Shown: positions 25,899 through 34,421, counted from the first letter of the stretch. The stretch: DNA of 64,000 nucleotides from Falsiroseomonas sp051860665 (GCF_051860665.1 NZ_JBHYDM010000012.1:93581-157580); one strand, 5' to 3'. Program-made: numbers and translations. Notes: generated by a model not told the origin, from the letters alone.

Positions 25899-27407
25899 AT
25901 GCGCAGCAGGCTGCTGGCCCTCGCCCTGGCGTTCGCGCTGCCCTCGGCCGTCATGGCCCAGACGCTGCGTGTCGGGCTGATCGCGCAGGACATGGGCACC
26001 ACCGATCCGCATCGCGCCAGCGCGACGCAGGACAAGGCGCCGCTCGCCTGGGCCTATGACGGGCTGGTGCGCTTCCCGCCCGGCTCCGCCGATCCCGCGA
26101 AGCTGGAGCCCGACCTGGCGGAAAGCTTCGTGCGCAGCCCTGACGGCCTCAGCTTCACCTTCCGCCTGCGGCCCGGCATCCGCTTCCATGACGGCACGGC
26201 GATGGAGGCGGAGGATGTGGTCTTCTCCCTCCGCCGCGCCGCGGATCGCGCCCGCAGCGCCTTCTCCGGCGATTATGCGCCGGTCACGGCGATCGAGGTG
26301 CTGGACCCGATGACGGTGCGCGTGACGCTGCGCGAGGCGGTGGCCGGCGCGCTCGGGCTTTTCGCCAACTACCATGGCGGCATGATCGTCTCCCGCCGCG
26401 CCGATGCCGGCGGCCAGGCGCCCGGCACCGGCCCCTTCCGGCTGGAACGCGCCGGCGGCGGCGCGGCGCGGATGGTGGCGCATGACGCGCATTGGCGCGG
26501 CCGCCCGGCGATCCGCGCCATCGAACTGCGCTTCATCACCTCCGATGCCACGCGCGAACTCGCCTATACCGCCGGCGAGCTCGACCTGTTCATCGGCCGG
26601 CGGGAGCAGCGCTGGGTGGAGCGGATGCGCGCGCATCCGAATACGGTGGTGGAGGTCTTCTCGCCCGGCGAATTCCGCACCCTGCTGATCAGCAGCCGCA
26701 GCGCGCCGCTGAACGATGGCCGCGTGCGCCGCGCCGTGCAGCATGCCATCGATACGCATGCGATCGCGCGCTTCGTGGGCCTCGACGTGGCGACCCCCTG
26801 GGCCAGCCCGGTGCCGCCCGGCTATCTCGGCGCGACGGAGGATCTGCCGCGCTATCCGCACGACCTGGCGCGTGCGCGGGCCCTGCTGGCCCAGGCCGGG
26901 CACCCGAACGGCGTCACCATCCGTGCCGTCGTCTCCTCCAACTCCGCGCAATTGCCGATCATGGAAGTGGTGCAGGCGCAGCTGCGGCGCGCGAATATCC
27001 GCCTCGACATGGAGGTGGTGGAACATGCGACCTATCACGCGCGGATCCGCCAGGACCTGTCGCAGCTCACCTTCTACGGCGCCGCGCGCTATCCGGTGGC
27101 GGACAGCTACCTCGGCCAGTTCTACCATTCGCGCAGCGCGCCGGGGCAGCCCACCATGTCGCTGAACTTCGCCCATTGCAGCGCCGCCGATGCGGAGATC
27201 GATGCGGCGCGGGCGGAACCGGACGAGGCGCGACAGCTCGCCCTCTGGGCGACCGCGCAGCGCAAGGTGATGGAGGCCGGCTGCAGCCTGCCGCTCTTCG
27301 ACCTGAAGCAGGTCTGGGTGCGCCGCGCCGGTCTCAGCCTGGGCTACCGGCTGGAAGGCTCGCTGAACCTCGGCCCCGCCATCACGGCGCAGACGCGGCT
27401 GGACTGA
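25899..27407 (+). CDS. ABC transporter substrate-binding protein, peptide/opine family (paralogue of 15691-17250)
   Basis: A 502-residue periplasmic receptor. AAGGACAGG precedes ATG 25899; a signal peptide ends near Ala20. The mature start TLRVGLIAQDMGTTDPH, YDGLVRFPPGS, RVRRAVQHAIDTHAIARFVG and ARALLAQAGHPNG parallel the operon receptor at 15691-17250 closely. It diverges from the oxidase cluster, so two receptors may feed one set of permeases, widening the substrate range. Confidence 0.9.
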   Translation: MRSRLLALALAFALPSAVMAQTLRVGLIAQDMGTTDPHRASATQDKAPLAWAYDGLVRFPPGSADPAKLEPDLAESFVRSPDGLSFTFRLRPGIRFHDGTAMEAEDVVFSLRRAADRARSAFSGDYAPVTAIEVLDPMTVRVTLREAVAGALGLFANYHGGMIVSRRADAGGQAPGTGPFRLERAGGGAARMVAHDAHWRGRPAIRAIELRFITSDATRELAYTAGELDLFIGRREQRWVERMRAHPNTVVEVFSPGEFRTLLISSRSAPLNDGRVRRAVQHAIDTHAIARFVGLDVATPWASPVPPGYLGATEDLPRYPHDLARARALLAQAGHPNGVTIRAVVSSNSAQLPIMEVVQAQLRRANIRLDMEVVEHATYHARIRQDLSQLTFYGAARYPVADSYLGQFYHSRSAPGQPTMSLNFAHCSAADAEIDAARAEPDEARQLALWATAQRKVMEAGCSLPLFDLKQVWVRRAGLSLGYRLEGSLNLGPAITAQTRLD

Positions 27408-27422
27408 CACCGACACGAAAAA

Positions 27423-27479
27423 GCCCGCCGCGGCCGAAGCCGGGCGGGCCATGGATCACCTGCCGGCCGAGGCCGGCAG
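27423..27479. terminator. Two hairpins between convergent genes (likely bidirectional terminator)
   Basis: GCCCGCC (27423-27429) pairs with GGCGGGC (27443-27449), with an A-rich run just to the left that becomes a U-tract for minus-strand transcripts of the fasciclin gene. A second perfect stem, CTGCCGGCC/GGCCGGCAG (27460-27479), follows. The genes on both sides end toward this spot. Confidence 0.65.
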
Positions 27480-27490
27480 ATGGCCCGTCA

Positions 27491-28099
27491 TCACGGCCAG
27501 ATGACCTGGTCGATGCCGTGGATCACGCCGTTGCTGGCGACGATATCGGCCGCCACCACGCGCGCCGGCTGCGCCGCGACGTTCATGCCGGCGGCGCCGA
27601 AGCCGGCCACCTGCTGGCCGGGCGCCGGGTTGCGCAGCGTCACCGCGCCATTCGCCATGGCCAGCGCGATATCCGCGCCATTGCGCGTGGTCAGGCGGCG
27701 CTCGGCGCCGGTCAGCTCGGTGGAGCGGAAGGCACCCGGGACGACGTGGTAGTTGATCAGCGCGGCCAGGCGCTGGCGATCCACGCTCTCCTGGCTGCCG
27801 CCGGCGGAATTGGTGCCGGTGAGCTGCTGCAGCAGGTTCGCCGGGGCGCCCTGGAAGGCGGCGTCGATCGGCGCGAAGACCGTCATCGGCTGCGCGGCGC
27901 GGAAATTCTCCACCATGCCGGCGCGGGTGATCAGGTCCAGGAAGCGCGAAAAGCGCGTATCGCCGGCCATGGTATCGGCCAGGGTGCGGGTCGGCGGCAC
28001 GGTCTGGGCGCGCAGGATGGCGGGGGCGGCCAGGGTGCCGGCGGCGACCATGGAGCCGATCGTCAGGAAGCCGCGGCGCGGCAGGCGGGTTTCGATCAT
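27491..28099 (-). CDS. Fasciclin-domain secreted protein
   Basis: A 202-residue protein with one fasciclin (FAS1) domain. The N terminus from ATG 28099 has a twin-arginine signal (PRRGFLTIGSMVAAGTLAAPAILRA), so Tat export is likely. FAS1 landmarks are TVFAPIDAAFQG, the YHVVPG motif (INYHVVPGAFRS) and the C-terminal ASNGVIHGIDQVIWP. FAS1 domains mediate cell adhesion or carbohydrate/polyhydroxyalkanoate-related functions in other bacteria. A monocistronic gene between terminator hairpins and the divergent photolyase gene. Confidence 0.88.
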   Translation of the reverse strand: MIETRLPRRGFLTIGSMVAAGTLAAPAILRAQTVPPTRTLADTMAGDTRFSRFLDLITRAGMVENFRAAQPMTVFAPIDAAFQGAPANLLQQLTGTNSAGGSQESVDRQRLAALINYHVVPGAFRSTELTGAERRLTTRNGADIALAMANGAVTLRNPAPGQQVAGFGAAGMNVAAQPARVVAADIVASNGVIHGIDQVIWP

Positions 28100-28291
28100 G
28101 GGGGTTCTTCCTTTTCTGTGGCCCGCACAGCCGCGGCCTCGGGGGCGGCCTGGCATTGCGGTCGGGGGCAGAACGCCGCGGCCCCGAATTGGTTCAACGG
28201 CACCGAACCGGATCGGTCACCGCGCGCCAGGGGCGCCTGACTTGCACCTGCCATGGCTCCCTTCCGGCCCGATCCACCCTAGATAGGGAGG

Positions 28292-29725
28292 ATGACCGAG
28301 CCTTCGCTGCTGTGGTTCCGCCACGACCTTCGCCTCTCCGACCACCCCGCCCTGCTCGCCGCCGTGGCCGGCGGCCGCCCGGTCCTGCCGGTCTTCGTGC
28401 TGGATGACGCGGCCGCGGGCCTGCATCGGCCCGGCGGCGCCGCCCGCTGGTGGCTGCGGGCCAGCCTGGCCGCGCTGGGCCGGGAGCTCGCCGCGCGCGG
28501 CGCGCCGCTGCTGCTGGCACGTGGCCGAGCGGAGACGGTTCTGCCGGCGCTCGCCGCGGCCATCGGCGCGGCGGCGGTGCATGCCGGCCGCGCCTATGAG
28601 CCCTGGGCCCGGGCGCAGAGCCAGCGGGTGCATGAGGCGCTGGCCGATGCCGGCCTTGGCCTGACCCTGCATACCACCGGATTGCTGCGGGAGCCGCATG
28701 GCTTCGGTTCCGGCAGCGGCAAGCCCTATGCGGTCTATACCCCCTTCGCCAAGGCGATGCTGGCCGCCGGTGAACCGCCGCCGCCCCGCCCGGCGCCGGA
28801 TCGCCTGGCCGGGGTGCCGCATCCGCCGGGGGGCGAGACGCTGGAGGCGCTGGATCTCTATCCCGTGCCGGGGGAGCCGGATTGGGCGGCCGGCTTCGGC
28901 GCCAGCTGGCAGCCTGGGGAGGCCGGGGCCCAGGCCCGGCTCGCCCGCTTCACGCGCCAGGCCCTCGGCGCCTATGACCGGCAGCGCAACCTGCCGGGGG
29001 TCGATGGCTCGTCCGGCCTCTCGCCACATCTGCGCTGGGGGGAGGTCTCGCCCGGCCAGGTCTGGCATGCGGCGCGGGCCGCGCAGGCCGATGCGACGGG
29101 CACGGAGACCTTCCTGAAGGAGATCCTCTGGCGCGAGTTCTCGTACCATCTGCTCTGGCACCGCCCCGAAATGCCGCAGGCGCCGCTGCGGGCCGAATTC
29201 GCCCGCTTCCCCTGGCAGCCTGACGCCAGATTGCTGGAAGCCTGGCAGCAGGGGCGCACCGGCTATCCGGTGGTGGATGCCGGCATGCGCCAGCTGTGGC
29301 AGACGGGATGGATGCACAACCGCGTCCGCATGATCGCCGCCAGCCTGCTGGTGAAGCACCTGCTGCAGCCCTGGCAGGCGGGCGCCGCCTGGTTCTGGGA
29401 CACGCTGGTGGATGCCGACCTCGCCTCCAACAGCGCCTCCTGGCAATGGGTGGCGGGCAGCGGCAGCGATGCCGCGCCCTATTTCCGCGTCTTCAACCCC
29501 ATCCTGCAGGGCGAGAAATTCGACCCCGAGGGCCGCTACCTGCGCCGCTTCGTGCCGGAACTGGCGAAGCTGCCGCAGGCCTTCCTGCACAAGCCCTGGG
29601 AAGCGCCGGCCGAGGTGCTGGCGGCCGCGGGGGTGCGGCTGGGCCAGTCCTATCCGCGGCCGGTCGTGGCCCATGAGGCGGGCCGGGCCCGGGCGCTGGC
29701 AGCCTTCGCGGCGCTGCGCGCATGA
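28292..29725 (+). CDS. phr: Deoxyribodipyrimidine photo-lyase (class I CPD photolyase)
   Basis: A 477-residue DNA-repair flavoenzyme using light to split cyclobutane pyrimidine dimers. The N-terminal antenna domain begins LLWFRHDLRLSDHPAL; the C-terminal FAD domain contains the class I signatures WMHNRVRMIAASLLVKHLL and LVDADLASNSASWQWVAGSG, followed by YFRVFNPILQGEKFDP. GGGAGG lies just before ATG 28292. Its stop overlaps the phosphoesterase gene by four bases. In the 190-base leader an inverted repeat GGTTC-N9-GAACC (28191-28209) is seen. Confidence 0.93.
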   Translation: MTEPSLLWFRHDLRLSDHPALLAAVAGGRPVLPVFVLDDAAAGLHRPGGAARWWLRASLAALGRELAARGAPLLLARGRAETVLPALAAAIGAAAVHAGRAYEPWARAQSQRVHEALADAGLGLTLHTTGLLREPHGFGSGSGKPYAVYTPFAKAMLAAGEPPPPRPAPDRLAGVPHPPGGETLEALDLYPVPGEPDWAAGFGASWQPGEAGAQARLARFTRQALGAYDRQRNLPGVDGSSGLSPHLRWGEVSPGQVWHAARAAQADATGTETFLKEILWREFSYHLLWHRPEMPQAPLRAEFARFPWQPDARLLEAWQQGRTGYPVVDAGMRQLWQTGWMHNRVRMIAASLLVKHLLQPWQAGAAWFWDTLVDADLASNSASWQWVAGSGSDAAPYFRVFNPILQGEKFDPEGRYLRRFVPELAKLPQAFLHKPWEAPAEVLAAAGVRLGQSYPRPVVAHEAGRARALAAFAALRA

Positions 29726-30453
29726 GGGACCGTCCGGAGCATCTCTGGCGCGGTTTTGCGGGGCTGCGCGTGGTTGCCGATGTGCATGGCGACGCGGAAG
29801 CCTTCATTCATGCCATCGAGGGTGCGCTCGCGGCGGATATGTTCGTCCTCCAACTGGGCGACCTGACCGACCACGGGCCCGACAGCCCGGAGGTGCTGCG
29901 CCGCATCTTCGACCTGATCGATCGCGGCCAGGGGCTGTTCCTGCTCGGCAACCACGACCACAAGCTGCGCCGCGCCCTGACCGGCACACAGCTGCGCATC
30001 CAGCCGGAGGGGCTGGGCCGGACCCTGGCGCAGCTGGATGCGGCGCCGGATGGCGAGGCGCTGAAGGCGCGCGCAGTGGCGGAGATCGCCCGCGCCCCGG
30101 CCTGGATCCGCGATGGCGGGCGCATCTTCGTCCATGGCGGCTACCACCCGGGCATGCTGCATTCCGCGCCGCCGCCGGATGCCGGGACGCAGAAGGCGCA
30201 GGGGCTGGTGACGCGGGCGCTCTTCGGCCAGGTGACCGGGCGGATGCGGCAGGATGGCTTCCCGGACCGGGTGCATGACTGGGTGGACAAGATCCCGGCC
30301 GATGTGACCGTGGTCTGCGGCCATGACCGCCGCAGCCTGGATGGCCGCCCCTTCGTGGCGGAGGGCGCGCTCGGCGGCCGCTGCATTTTTCTCGATTGCG
30401 GCGCCGGCAAGGGCGGGCACCTGGCCTGGATCGACCTGCCAAGCTGGGCCTAG
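29722..30453 (+). CDS. Calcineurin-type metallophosphoesterase
   Basis: A 243-residue metallophosphoesterase. Metal-ligand motifs are in order: DVHGD, GDLTDHG, GNHDHK, HGGYHPG and CGHD, as in the bis(5'-nucleosyl)-tetraphosphatase/serine-threonine phosphatase group. Cytoplasmic, no signal peptide. It is translationally coupled to phr (ATGA overlap), although a functional link to photolyase is not known. Confidence 0.83.
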   Translation: MRDRPEHLWRGFAGLRVVADVHGDAEAFIHAIEGALAADMFVLQLGDLTDHGPDSPEVLRRIFDLIDRGQGLFLLGNHDHKLRRALTGTQLRIQPEGLGRTLAQLDAAPDGEALKARAVAEIARAPAWIRDGGRIFVHGGYHPGMLHSAPPPDAGTQKAQGLVTRALFGQVTGRMRQDGFPDRVHDWVDKIPADVTVVCGHDRRSLDGRPFVAEGALGGRCIFLDCGAGKGGHLAWIDLPSWA

Positions 30454-30477
30454 AACGGTCGTTGAGGGAGCACTGCC

Positions 30478-31434
30478 ATGACCGACCTGCCCAGCACCGT
30501 CGAAATCCGCGAGGAAGGCCCGCGCGAGGGCTTCCAGATCGAGCCCGGGCCGATCCCGACCGCGCGCAAGGTGGCGCTGGTGGATGCGCTCTCCGCCACC
30601 GGGCTGCATCACATCCAGGTCTGTTCCTTCGTCTCGCCCAAGCTGGTGCCGGGCTGGGCGGATGCGGAGGCGGTGGTGGCGGGCTTCGCGCCGAAGCCGG
30701 GCGTGACCTACACGGCGCTGTGGTTCAACGCGGCCGGGCTCAACCGGGCGCTCGCCTTCAAGGACCGGCTGAAGGTGGAGGGCGCGGTCACCGTGGTGGC
30801 CAGCGAAGCCTTCTCGCTGAAGAACCTGAATCGCGACCGCGCCAAAAACCTCGAAGCGCAGCGCGCCAATGTGGCGGCGCATCTCGCGGCCGGCGTCGCG
30901 GTGTCGCGCATCAGCGTGCAGGCCGCCTTCGGCTGCAACTATTCGGGCGATGTGCCGCCCGAAAAGGTGGTGCAGGCGCTGGAGGATGCCTTCGCCATCG
31001 GCGCCGGGCAGGGCCTTTCGCTGCGCGAGGCGACGCTGGCCGATACCATGGGCTGGGCGACGCCGGCGCGGATCGAGCGGGTGCTGGGCGAGGTCCGCAG
31101 CCGCTGGCCGGATCTCTCCATCATCCTGCATCTGCACGACACGCGGGGCCTGGGCATCGCCAATGCCCATGCCGGGCTGCGGCTGGGCGTCTCCCGCTTC
31201 GACACCACGGTCGGCGGCCTCGGCGGCTGTCCCTTCGCGGGGCAGCCGGGCGCGCCGGGCAATATCGCGACGGAGGAGCTCGTCCTGCTCTGCGAGGAGA
31301 TGGGCATCGCCACCGGCATCGACCTCGACGCGCTGGTCGAGGCCGGGCGGCTGGCGGAGGAGGTGGTGGGCCGCACCCTGCCCAGCACCATGCTCCGCAG
31401 CGGCACGCTGGCGCGGTTCCGCCAAGCCGCCTGA
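30478..31434 (+). CDS. mvaB: Hydroxymethylglutaryl-CoA lyase family protein
   Basis: A 318-residue TIM-barrel lyase. The start EIREEGPREGFQIEPG, the metal-site HLHDTRGLGIANAHAG and the catalytic-cysteine loop VGGLGGCPFAGQPGAPGN are those of HMG-CoA lyase, which splits HMG-CoA to acetyl-CoA and acetoacetate at the end of leucine breakdown. GAGGGAGC precedes ATG 30478. The lysine-rich motif of the usual substrate (DGxQN) is replaced by REGFQ, so a related acyl-CoA may be the real substrate. Confidence 0.8.
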   Translation: MTDLPSTVEIREEGPREGFQIEPGPIPTARKVALVDALSATGLHHIQVCSFVSPKLVPGWADAEAVVAGFAPKPGVTYTALWFNAAGLNRALAFKDRLKVEGAVTVVASEAFSLKNLNRDRAKNLEAQRANVAAHLAAGVAVSRISVQAAFGCNYSGDVPPEKVVQALEDAFAIGAGQGLSLREATLADTMGWATPARIERVLGEVRSRWPDLSIILHLHDTRGLGIANAHAGLRLGVSRFDTTVGGLGGCPFAGQPGAPGNIATEELVLLCEEMGIATGIDLDALVEAGRLAEEVVGRTLPSTMLRSGTLARFRQAA

Positions 31435-31442
31435 CCTTCAAG

Positions 31443-31480
31443 CCCTCCCCCCTGCTTAGGGGGGAGGGTTGGGTGGGGGG
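31443..31480. repeat. Palindromic repeat between convergent genes
   Basis: CCCTCCCCCC (31443-31452) and GGGGGGAGGG (31459-31468) form a perfect 10-bp stem with loop TGCTTA, followed by TTGGGTGGGGGG. It sits between the convergent lyase and phosphodiesterase genes, so it may also act as a terminator. It is a single unit of the dispersed family. Confidence 0.72.
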
Positions 31481-31497
31481 CCGCCGCGCAGCCCGCC

Positions 31498-32319
31498 TCA
31501 GACCGCCGGCATCACCTGGCTCAACCGCCCGCCCATCCGCAGCGGCTCGATGCGGGTCGCAAGCCCGGTGGCGTCATCCGTTTCCAGGAATACCCCGCAC
31601 ACCGTCGCCTCGCCCTCGGCCGGGGCCAGCTTCTCGCCCGGCACCTTCTTCCAGAAGCGCAGCGCGGCGCCGCCCTTCTGCATGCCGATGACGCTGTCAT
31701 AGTCGCCGCACATGCCGGCATCGGTCATGTAGCCGGTGCCACCGACCAGGATCTGGTGGTCCGCGCTCGGTGTATGGGTATGCGTGCCGACCACCAGCGA
31801 AACCTTGCCATCGAAGCTGTGGCCCATGGCGAGCTTTTCCGAACTGGCCTCGGCGTGGAAATCGACCAGGATCGCCTGCACCGTGCCGCCGGCGCCCATG
31901 CGATGCGCGGCGATGGCGGCCTGCACGCCCCGGAACGGATCGTCCAGCGCATCCATGAACAGCCGCCCCATGGCCTGCACCACCAGCGCCTTCCGGCCAT
32001 CCGCCAGCACCGCGACGAAGGCCCCCTTCCCCGGCGTGCCCGGCGGATAGTTCAAGGGCCGGATCAGCCGCGGCTCCGTTTCGATGTACGAAAAAATCTC
32101 CTTGCGGTCCCAGGCGTGGTTGCCCAGCGTCAGCACATCGGCGCCGGCGGTGAACAAGGCACGCGCCATCTCCGGCGCCAGGCCGAAGCCGTGGCTGGCA
32201 TTCTCGGCATTCACCACCACCAGGTCGAGCTTCAGCCGCTCCCGCAGCTGGGGAATGGCGGCACCGGCGGCATCGCGGCCGGAGCGGCCGACGAGGTCGC
32301 CGAGGAAGAGGATTCTCAA
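31498..32319 (-). CDS. YmdB-family metallophosphoesterase (TIGR00282)
   Basis: A 273-residue phosphodiesterase. It starts MRILFLGDLVGRSGRDA; VVNAENASHGFG and TLGNHAWDRKEI hold metal ligands, and GTHTHTPSADHQILVGGTGYMTDAGMCG the second-site histidines. Relatives such as Bacillus YmdB hydrolyse 2',3'-cyclic nucleotides and influence RNA turnover. The start overlaps the stop of the 5-FCL gene (ATGA), a linkage widespread in alphaproteobacteria. Confidence 0.9.
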   Translation of the reverse strand: MRILFLGDLVGRSGRDAAGAAIPQLRERLKLDLVVVNAENASHGFGLAPEMARALFTAGADVLTLGNHAWDRKEIFSYIETEPRLIRPLNYPPGTPGKGAFVAVLADGRKALVVQAMGRLFMDALDDPFRGVQAAIAAHRMGAGGTVQAILVDFHAEASSEKLAMGHSFDGKVSLVVGTHTHTPSADHQILVGGTGYMTDAGMCGDYDSVIGMQKGGAALRFWKKVPGEKLAPAEGEATVCGVFLETDDATGLATRIEPLRMGGRLSQVMPAV

Positions 32320-32897
32320 GCTTTCGCGGCTCCGCAGAAGATCACGCCCCGCTCCGTCGCGATGGCGTCGAGGGGCGCGTCGTCCACCCCCACGGGCACT
32401 TCGTCAACCTCCTGGGCGGCATAGGCCACGCCGATGGCGGTGGCGCCGGGCAGGATGGCCAGCGTCCGGTCGTAATAGCCGCCGCCATAGCCGAGGCGAT
32501 GGCCGGCACGGTCGAAGGCCAGCAGGGGCACCAGCAGCCAGTCGGGCGTCAGCGGCGGCTGGTCCGCGCTGGGCTGGCTGGTGCCGAGCGGGCCGCGGGC
32601 GAGGGTGTCGCCGGGCTGCCAGGCGCGGAAGGCCAGCGGCTGGCCGCGCTTCGGCGTGACCGGCAGGGCGATGCGATGGCCGCGGGCGTGGAGGGCGTGC
32701 AGCAGCGGGCGGATGTCGATCTCGGCGCCCATCGGCCAGAAGCCGGCGACGGTGGCACCGGGGGGTGGCGGGCATTCGCGCAGGAGGTGGTCGGTCAGCG
32801 CGGCGCCCAGGGCGGGGTCGCAGGCGGCGCGGCGGGCGAGCGCGAGCTTGCGGGCTTCGGCCTTAAGGGCGGCGAGGAGATCGGGGCAGAGCATCAT
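32316..32897 (-). CDS. 5-formyltetrahydrofolate cyclo-ligase
   Basis: A 193-residue enzyme that converts 5-formyl-THF to methenyl-THF with ATP. Signature features are the N-terminal RRAACDP segment, GAEIDIRPLLHAL, and the C-terminal phosphate-binding GYGGGYYDRTLA. It follows the 6S RNA region and zapA on the same strand, the classical zapA - ssrS - fau order, and overlaps the YmdB-like gene. Confidence 0.92.
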   Translation of the reverse strand: MMLCPDLLAALKAEARKLALARRAACDPALGAALTDHLLRECPPPPGATVAGFWPMGAEIDIRPLLHALHARGHRIALPVTPKRGQPLAFRAWQPGDTLARGPLGTSQPSADQPPLTPDWLLVPLLAFDRAGHRLGYGGGYYDRTLAILPGATAIGVAYAAQEVDEVPVGVDDAPLDAIATERGVIFCGAAKA

Positions 32898-32921
32898 GCG
32901 GCTGGGTGAGCCCAGACGGCA

Positions 32922-32969
32922 CGCCCCCCCCCACCCCGACCCTCCCCCCCTTCAGGGGAGAGGGGGAAG
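32922..32969. repeat. Palindromic repeat upstream of the 5-FCL gene
   Basis: A C-rich stretch (CCCACCCCGACCCTCCCC) is followed by TTCA and GGGGAGAGGGGGAA, forming an imperfect hairpin of the dispersed family. It lies between the 6S RNA region and the cyclo-ligase gene start. Confidence 0.6.
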
Positions 32970-33104
32970 CAGGGCGCCCGGTGACATGAGCGGCAACCGC
33001 CGTGGAGAAGTGCGACCTGCGGCGCGCCCAGCAGGTGCGCAGGCCGGGCGCCCATGTGCGGGGCGCGAAGGCAAGGCCGCGGATGCGGCCGCCCGCCGTT
33101 TGAG

Positions 33105-33235
33105 GGTATGGCTGAGTGCGGAGCCACCATGGCCGTGGGCTTGATAACCCTCCTGAGACCTGCTGGTGCAGGTGGGAGCCAGATACTCGGACCACGGCCC
33201 GAACAGCGCCAGCCCCCGGAGGATGCTCATTGGCC
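33105..33235 (-). ncRNA. ssrS: Probable 6S RNA
   Basis: The 385-base gap between zapA and the 5-FCL gene has no credible protein gene and is the classical 6S RNA site; 6S RNA binds sigma-70 RNA polymerase. Read on the minus strand, GGCCGTGG (33199-33192) pairs with CCACGGCC (33138-33131); an inner hairpin ACCTGC-ACCA-GCAGGT (33173-33158) is flanked by CTCC/GGAG, leaving large internal bulges as in 6S RNA. Outer GGCTG/CAGCC pairing extends the rod. Ends are approximate. A stem GGCCGC-ATCC-GCGGCC (33090-33075) further 3' could be the terminator. The rest of the gap (32898-33074 and 33236-33282) holds the palindromic repeat and presumably the promoter. Confidence 0.75.
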
Positions 33236-33282
33236 CCGGGGGTTAAAGTGCCTCACCAACCGGGCAGCCCCGCCCCACCCAC

Positions 33283-33612
33283 TTAGGGGCGGTCGAGGGT
33301 CTGGGCAATGCCCTCGATGCGATCGGCGATACGGGCCAGGCGCTCGGCCAGCTTCGGGTCGGGCTGCGGGGCGGCCATGTTCTGGCCGGCGCGGGCCTGG
33401 GACAGGGCCACCTTCAGGTCGTGCACCTCATCCGCCAGCAGCAGGGCGCCGAGCAGCAGCAGCCGGCTTTCGCCGAACTGGCCGCCCATCGCCTTGATGG
33501 AATTGACCCGCTTGTCCACCTCGCCGGCCAGGGCGACCAGATGCGCCTCCTGCCCATCCTCGCAGGATACGGGGTGGCTGTAGCCGCCGACGCGGACGGT
33601 GACCTGGCCCAT
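33283..33612 (-). CDS. zapA: Cell division protein ZapA
   Basis: A 109-residue FtsZ-bundling protein. The N-terminal domain begins GQVTVRVGGYSHPVSCEDGQEAHL and has the typical VDKRVNSIK; the C-terminal half is a coiled coil (LLLGALLLADEVHDLKVAL...). It starts directly after the stop of the small coiled-coil gene upstream (no gap) and precedes the 6S RNA. Confidence 0.9.
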   Translation of the reverse strand: MGQVTVRVGGYSHPVSCEDGQEAHLVALAGEVDKRVNSIKAMGGQFGESRLLLLGALLLADEVHDLKVALSQARAGQNMAAPQPDPKLAERLARIADRIEGIAQTLDRP

Positions 33613-33834
33613 CTATTGATCCTCTCCGAGCGCCGCGCGCAGCCGCGCAATCGTCTCGTCCAAACGGTCCGCGATGGCGGCGACGGCGGCGCGGGGCACG
33701 CCCTCGCCGGTCATCCCTTCGGCCAGGCCAGGGCGCGGCTGGGCGGCCGCCTGTGCGAGGCGTTCCACCGCCTCCTCGAGCCGCGCCAGGGCGCGGCTCG
33801 TCGGGTCGCCCGTCTCCGCACGCGTAGCTGACAC
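33613..33834 (-). CDS. Small coiled-coil protein upstream of zapA
   Basis: A 73-residue, mostly helical protein (RALARLEEAVERLAQAA..., then AAIADRLDETIARLRAALGEDQ). A similar short coiled-coil gene (DUF4164-like) often precedes zapA in alphaproteobacteria, where it may cooperate in Z-ring control. The stop abuts the zapA start codon, implying translational coupling. Function is unknown. Confidence 0.7.
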   Translation of the reverse strand: MSATRAETGDPTSRALARLEEAVERLAQAAAQPRPGLAEGMTGEGVPRAAVAAIADRLDETIARLRAALGEDQ

Positions 33835-33881
33835 CCGAAAGCCCCCAAACCGTTCGCAGCCCAGCCGCAGCGACTGCGCGC

Positions 33882-34421
33882 ATGCGCCTTGTCGCCACCG
33901 GTTCCGGCATGCTCAACGCTTTGCATGCACGGCGCGGCGGGTCAACGGTGAGCGTGGTTCGGGGCGACTTCGACGCGCCGGCGGCGGGGGGATGGCCGCC
34001 GGCGATCACGATCCGATCAGCGGCGGAGCTGCGCTGGCTGGTCGGCGAGGTCGCGCCGGACCAGGTCCTGCTGCTCTCGGCACCCGGTGCCGCGGGCTTC
34101 CTGGGGCCGCAGGCCTGGCGCGCCCTGGCGGCGCTGGCGCCGGGCTTCGCCGATGCGCTCTGCTGCGGCGCGGCCGCCGGCGACGCCCTGGCGGCGCTGC
34201 GCGCCGGCTGCCGGCTGGTGGTGCTGGAGGGTGGTTGTGCGGCCCATGCCGCCCTGAGCCTGGCGGCCGCGGAAGTCGGGGCGCGGGTCCTGCCGGCGCG
34301 TCCGCCGGCGCTGGACCTGCAGACCCTGGACCTGCGGCGCCCCTTCGCCCGCGCAAAACTGAGCGAATGGCGCGCGAAAGCAGCCGCCCCGGCGCATGAC
34401 ACCCGCGCATCCCTGCGCTAA
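33882..34421 (+). CDS. Hypothetical protein upstream of the aldolase gene
   Basis: A 179-residue, alanine-rich protein from ATG 33882. It has alternating strand/helix character (DQVLLLSAPGAAGFLG, RLVVLEGGCAAHAALSLAAAEVGARVLPARP), as in a Rossmann-like fold, but no motif that I recognise. No signal peptide or membrane segment. It diverges from the zapA operon and ends 41 bases before the aldolase gene, so the two may be co-transcribed. High-GC codon bias fits its neighbours, which supports it being real. Confidence 0.5.
   Translation: MRLVATGSGMLNALHARRGGSTVSVVRGDFDAPAAGGWPPAITIRSAAELRWLVGEVAPDQVLLLSAPGAAGFLGPQAWRALAALAPGFADALCCGAAAGDALAALRAGCRLVVLEGGCAAHAALSLAAAEVGARVLPARPPALDLQTLDLRRPFARAKLSEWRAKAAAPAHDTRASLR

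Noticed and set aside
28156..28291. tRNA-like element before the photolyase gene (GGTTC...GAACC)
   Set aside because: Only one short inverted repeat is seen; no cloverleaf can be drawn and no CCA or anticodon arm is present.
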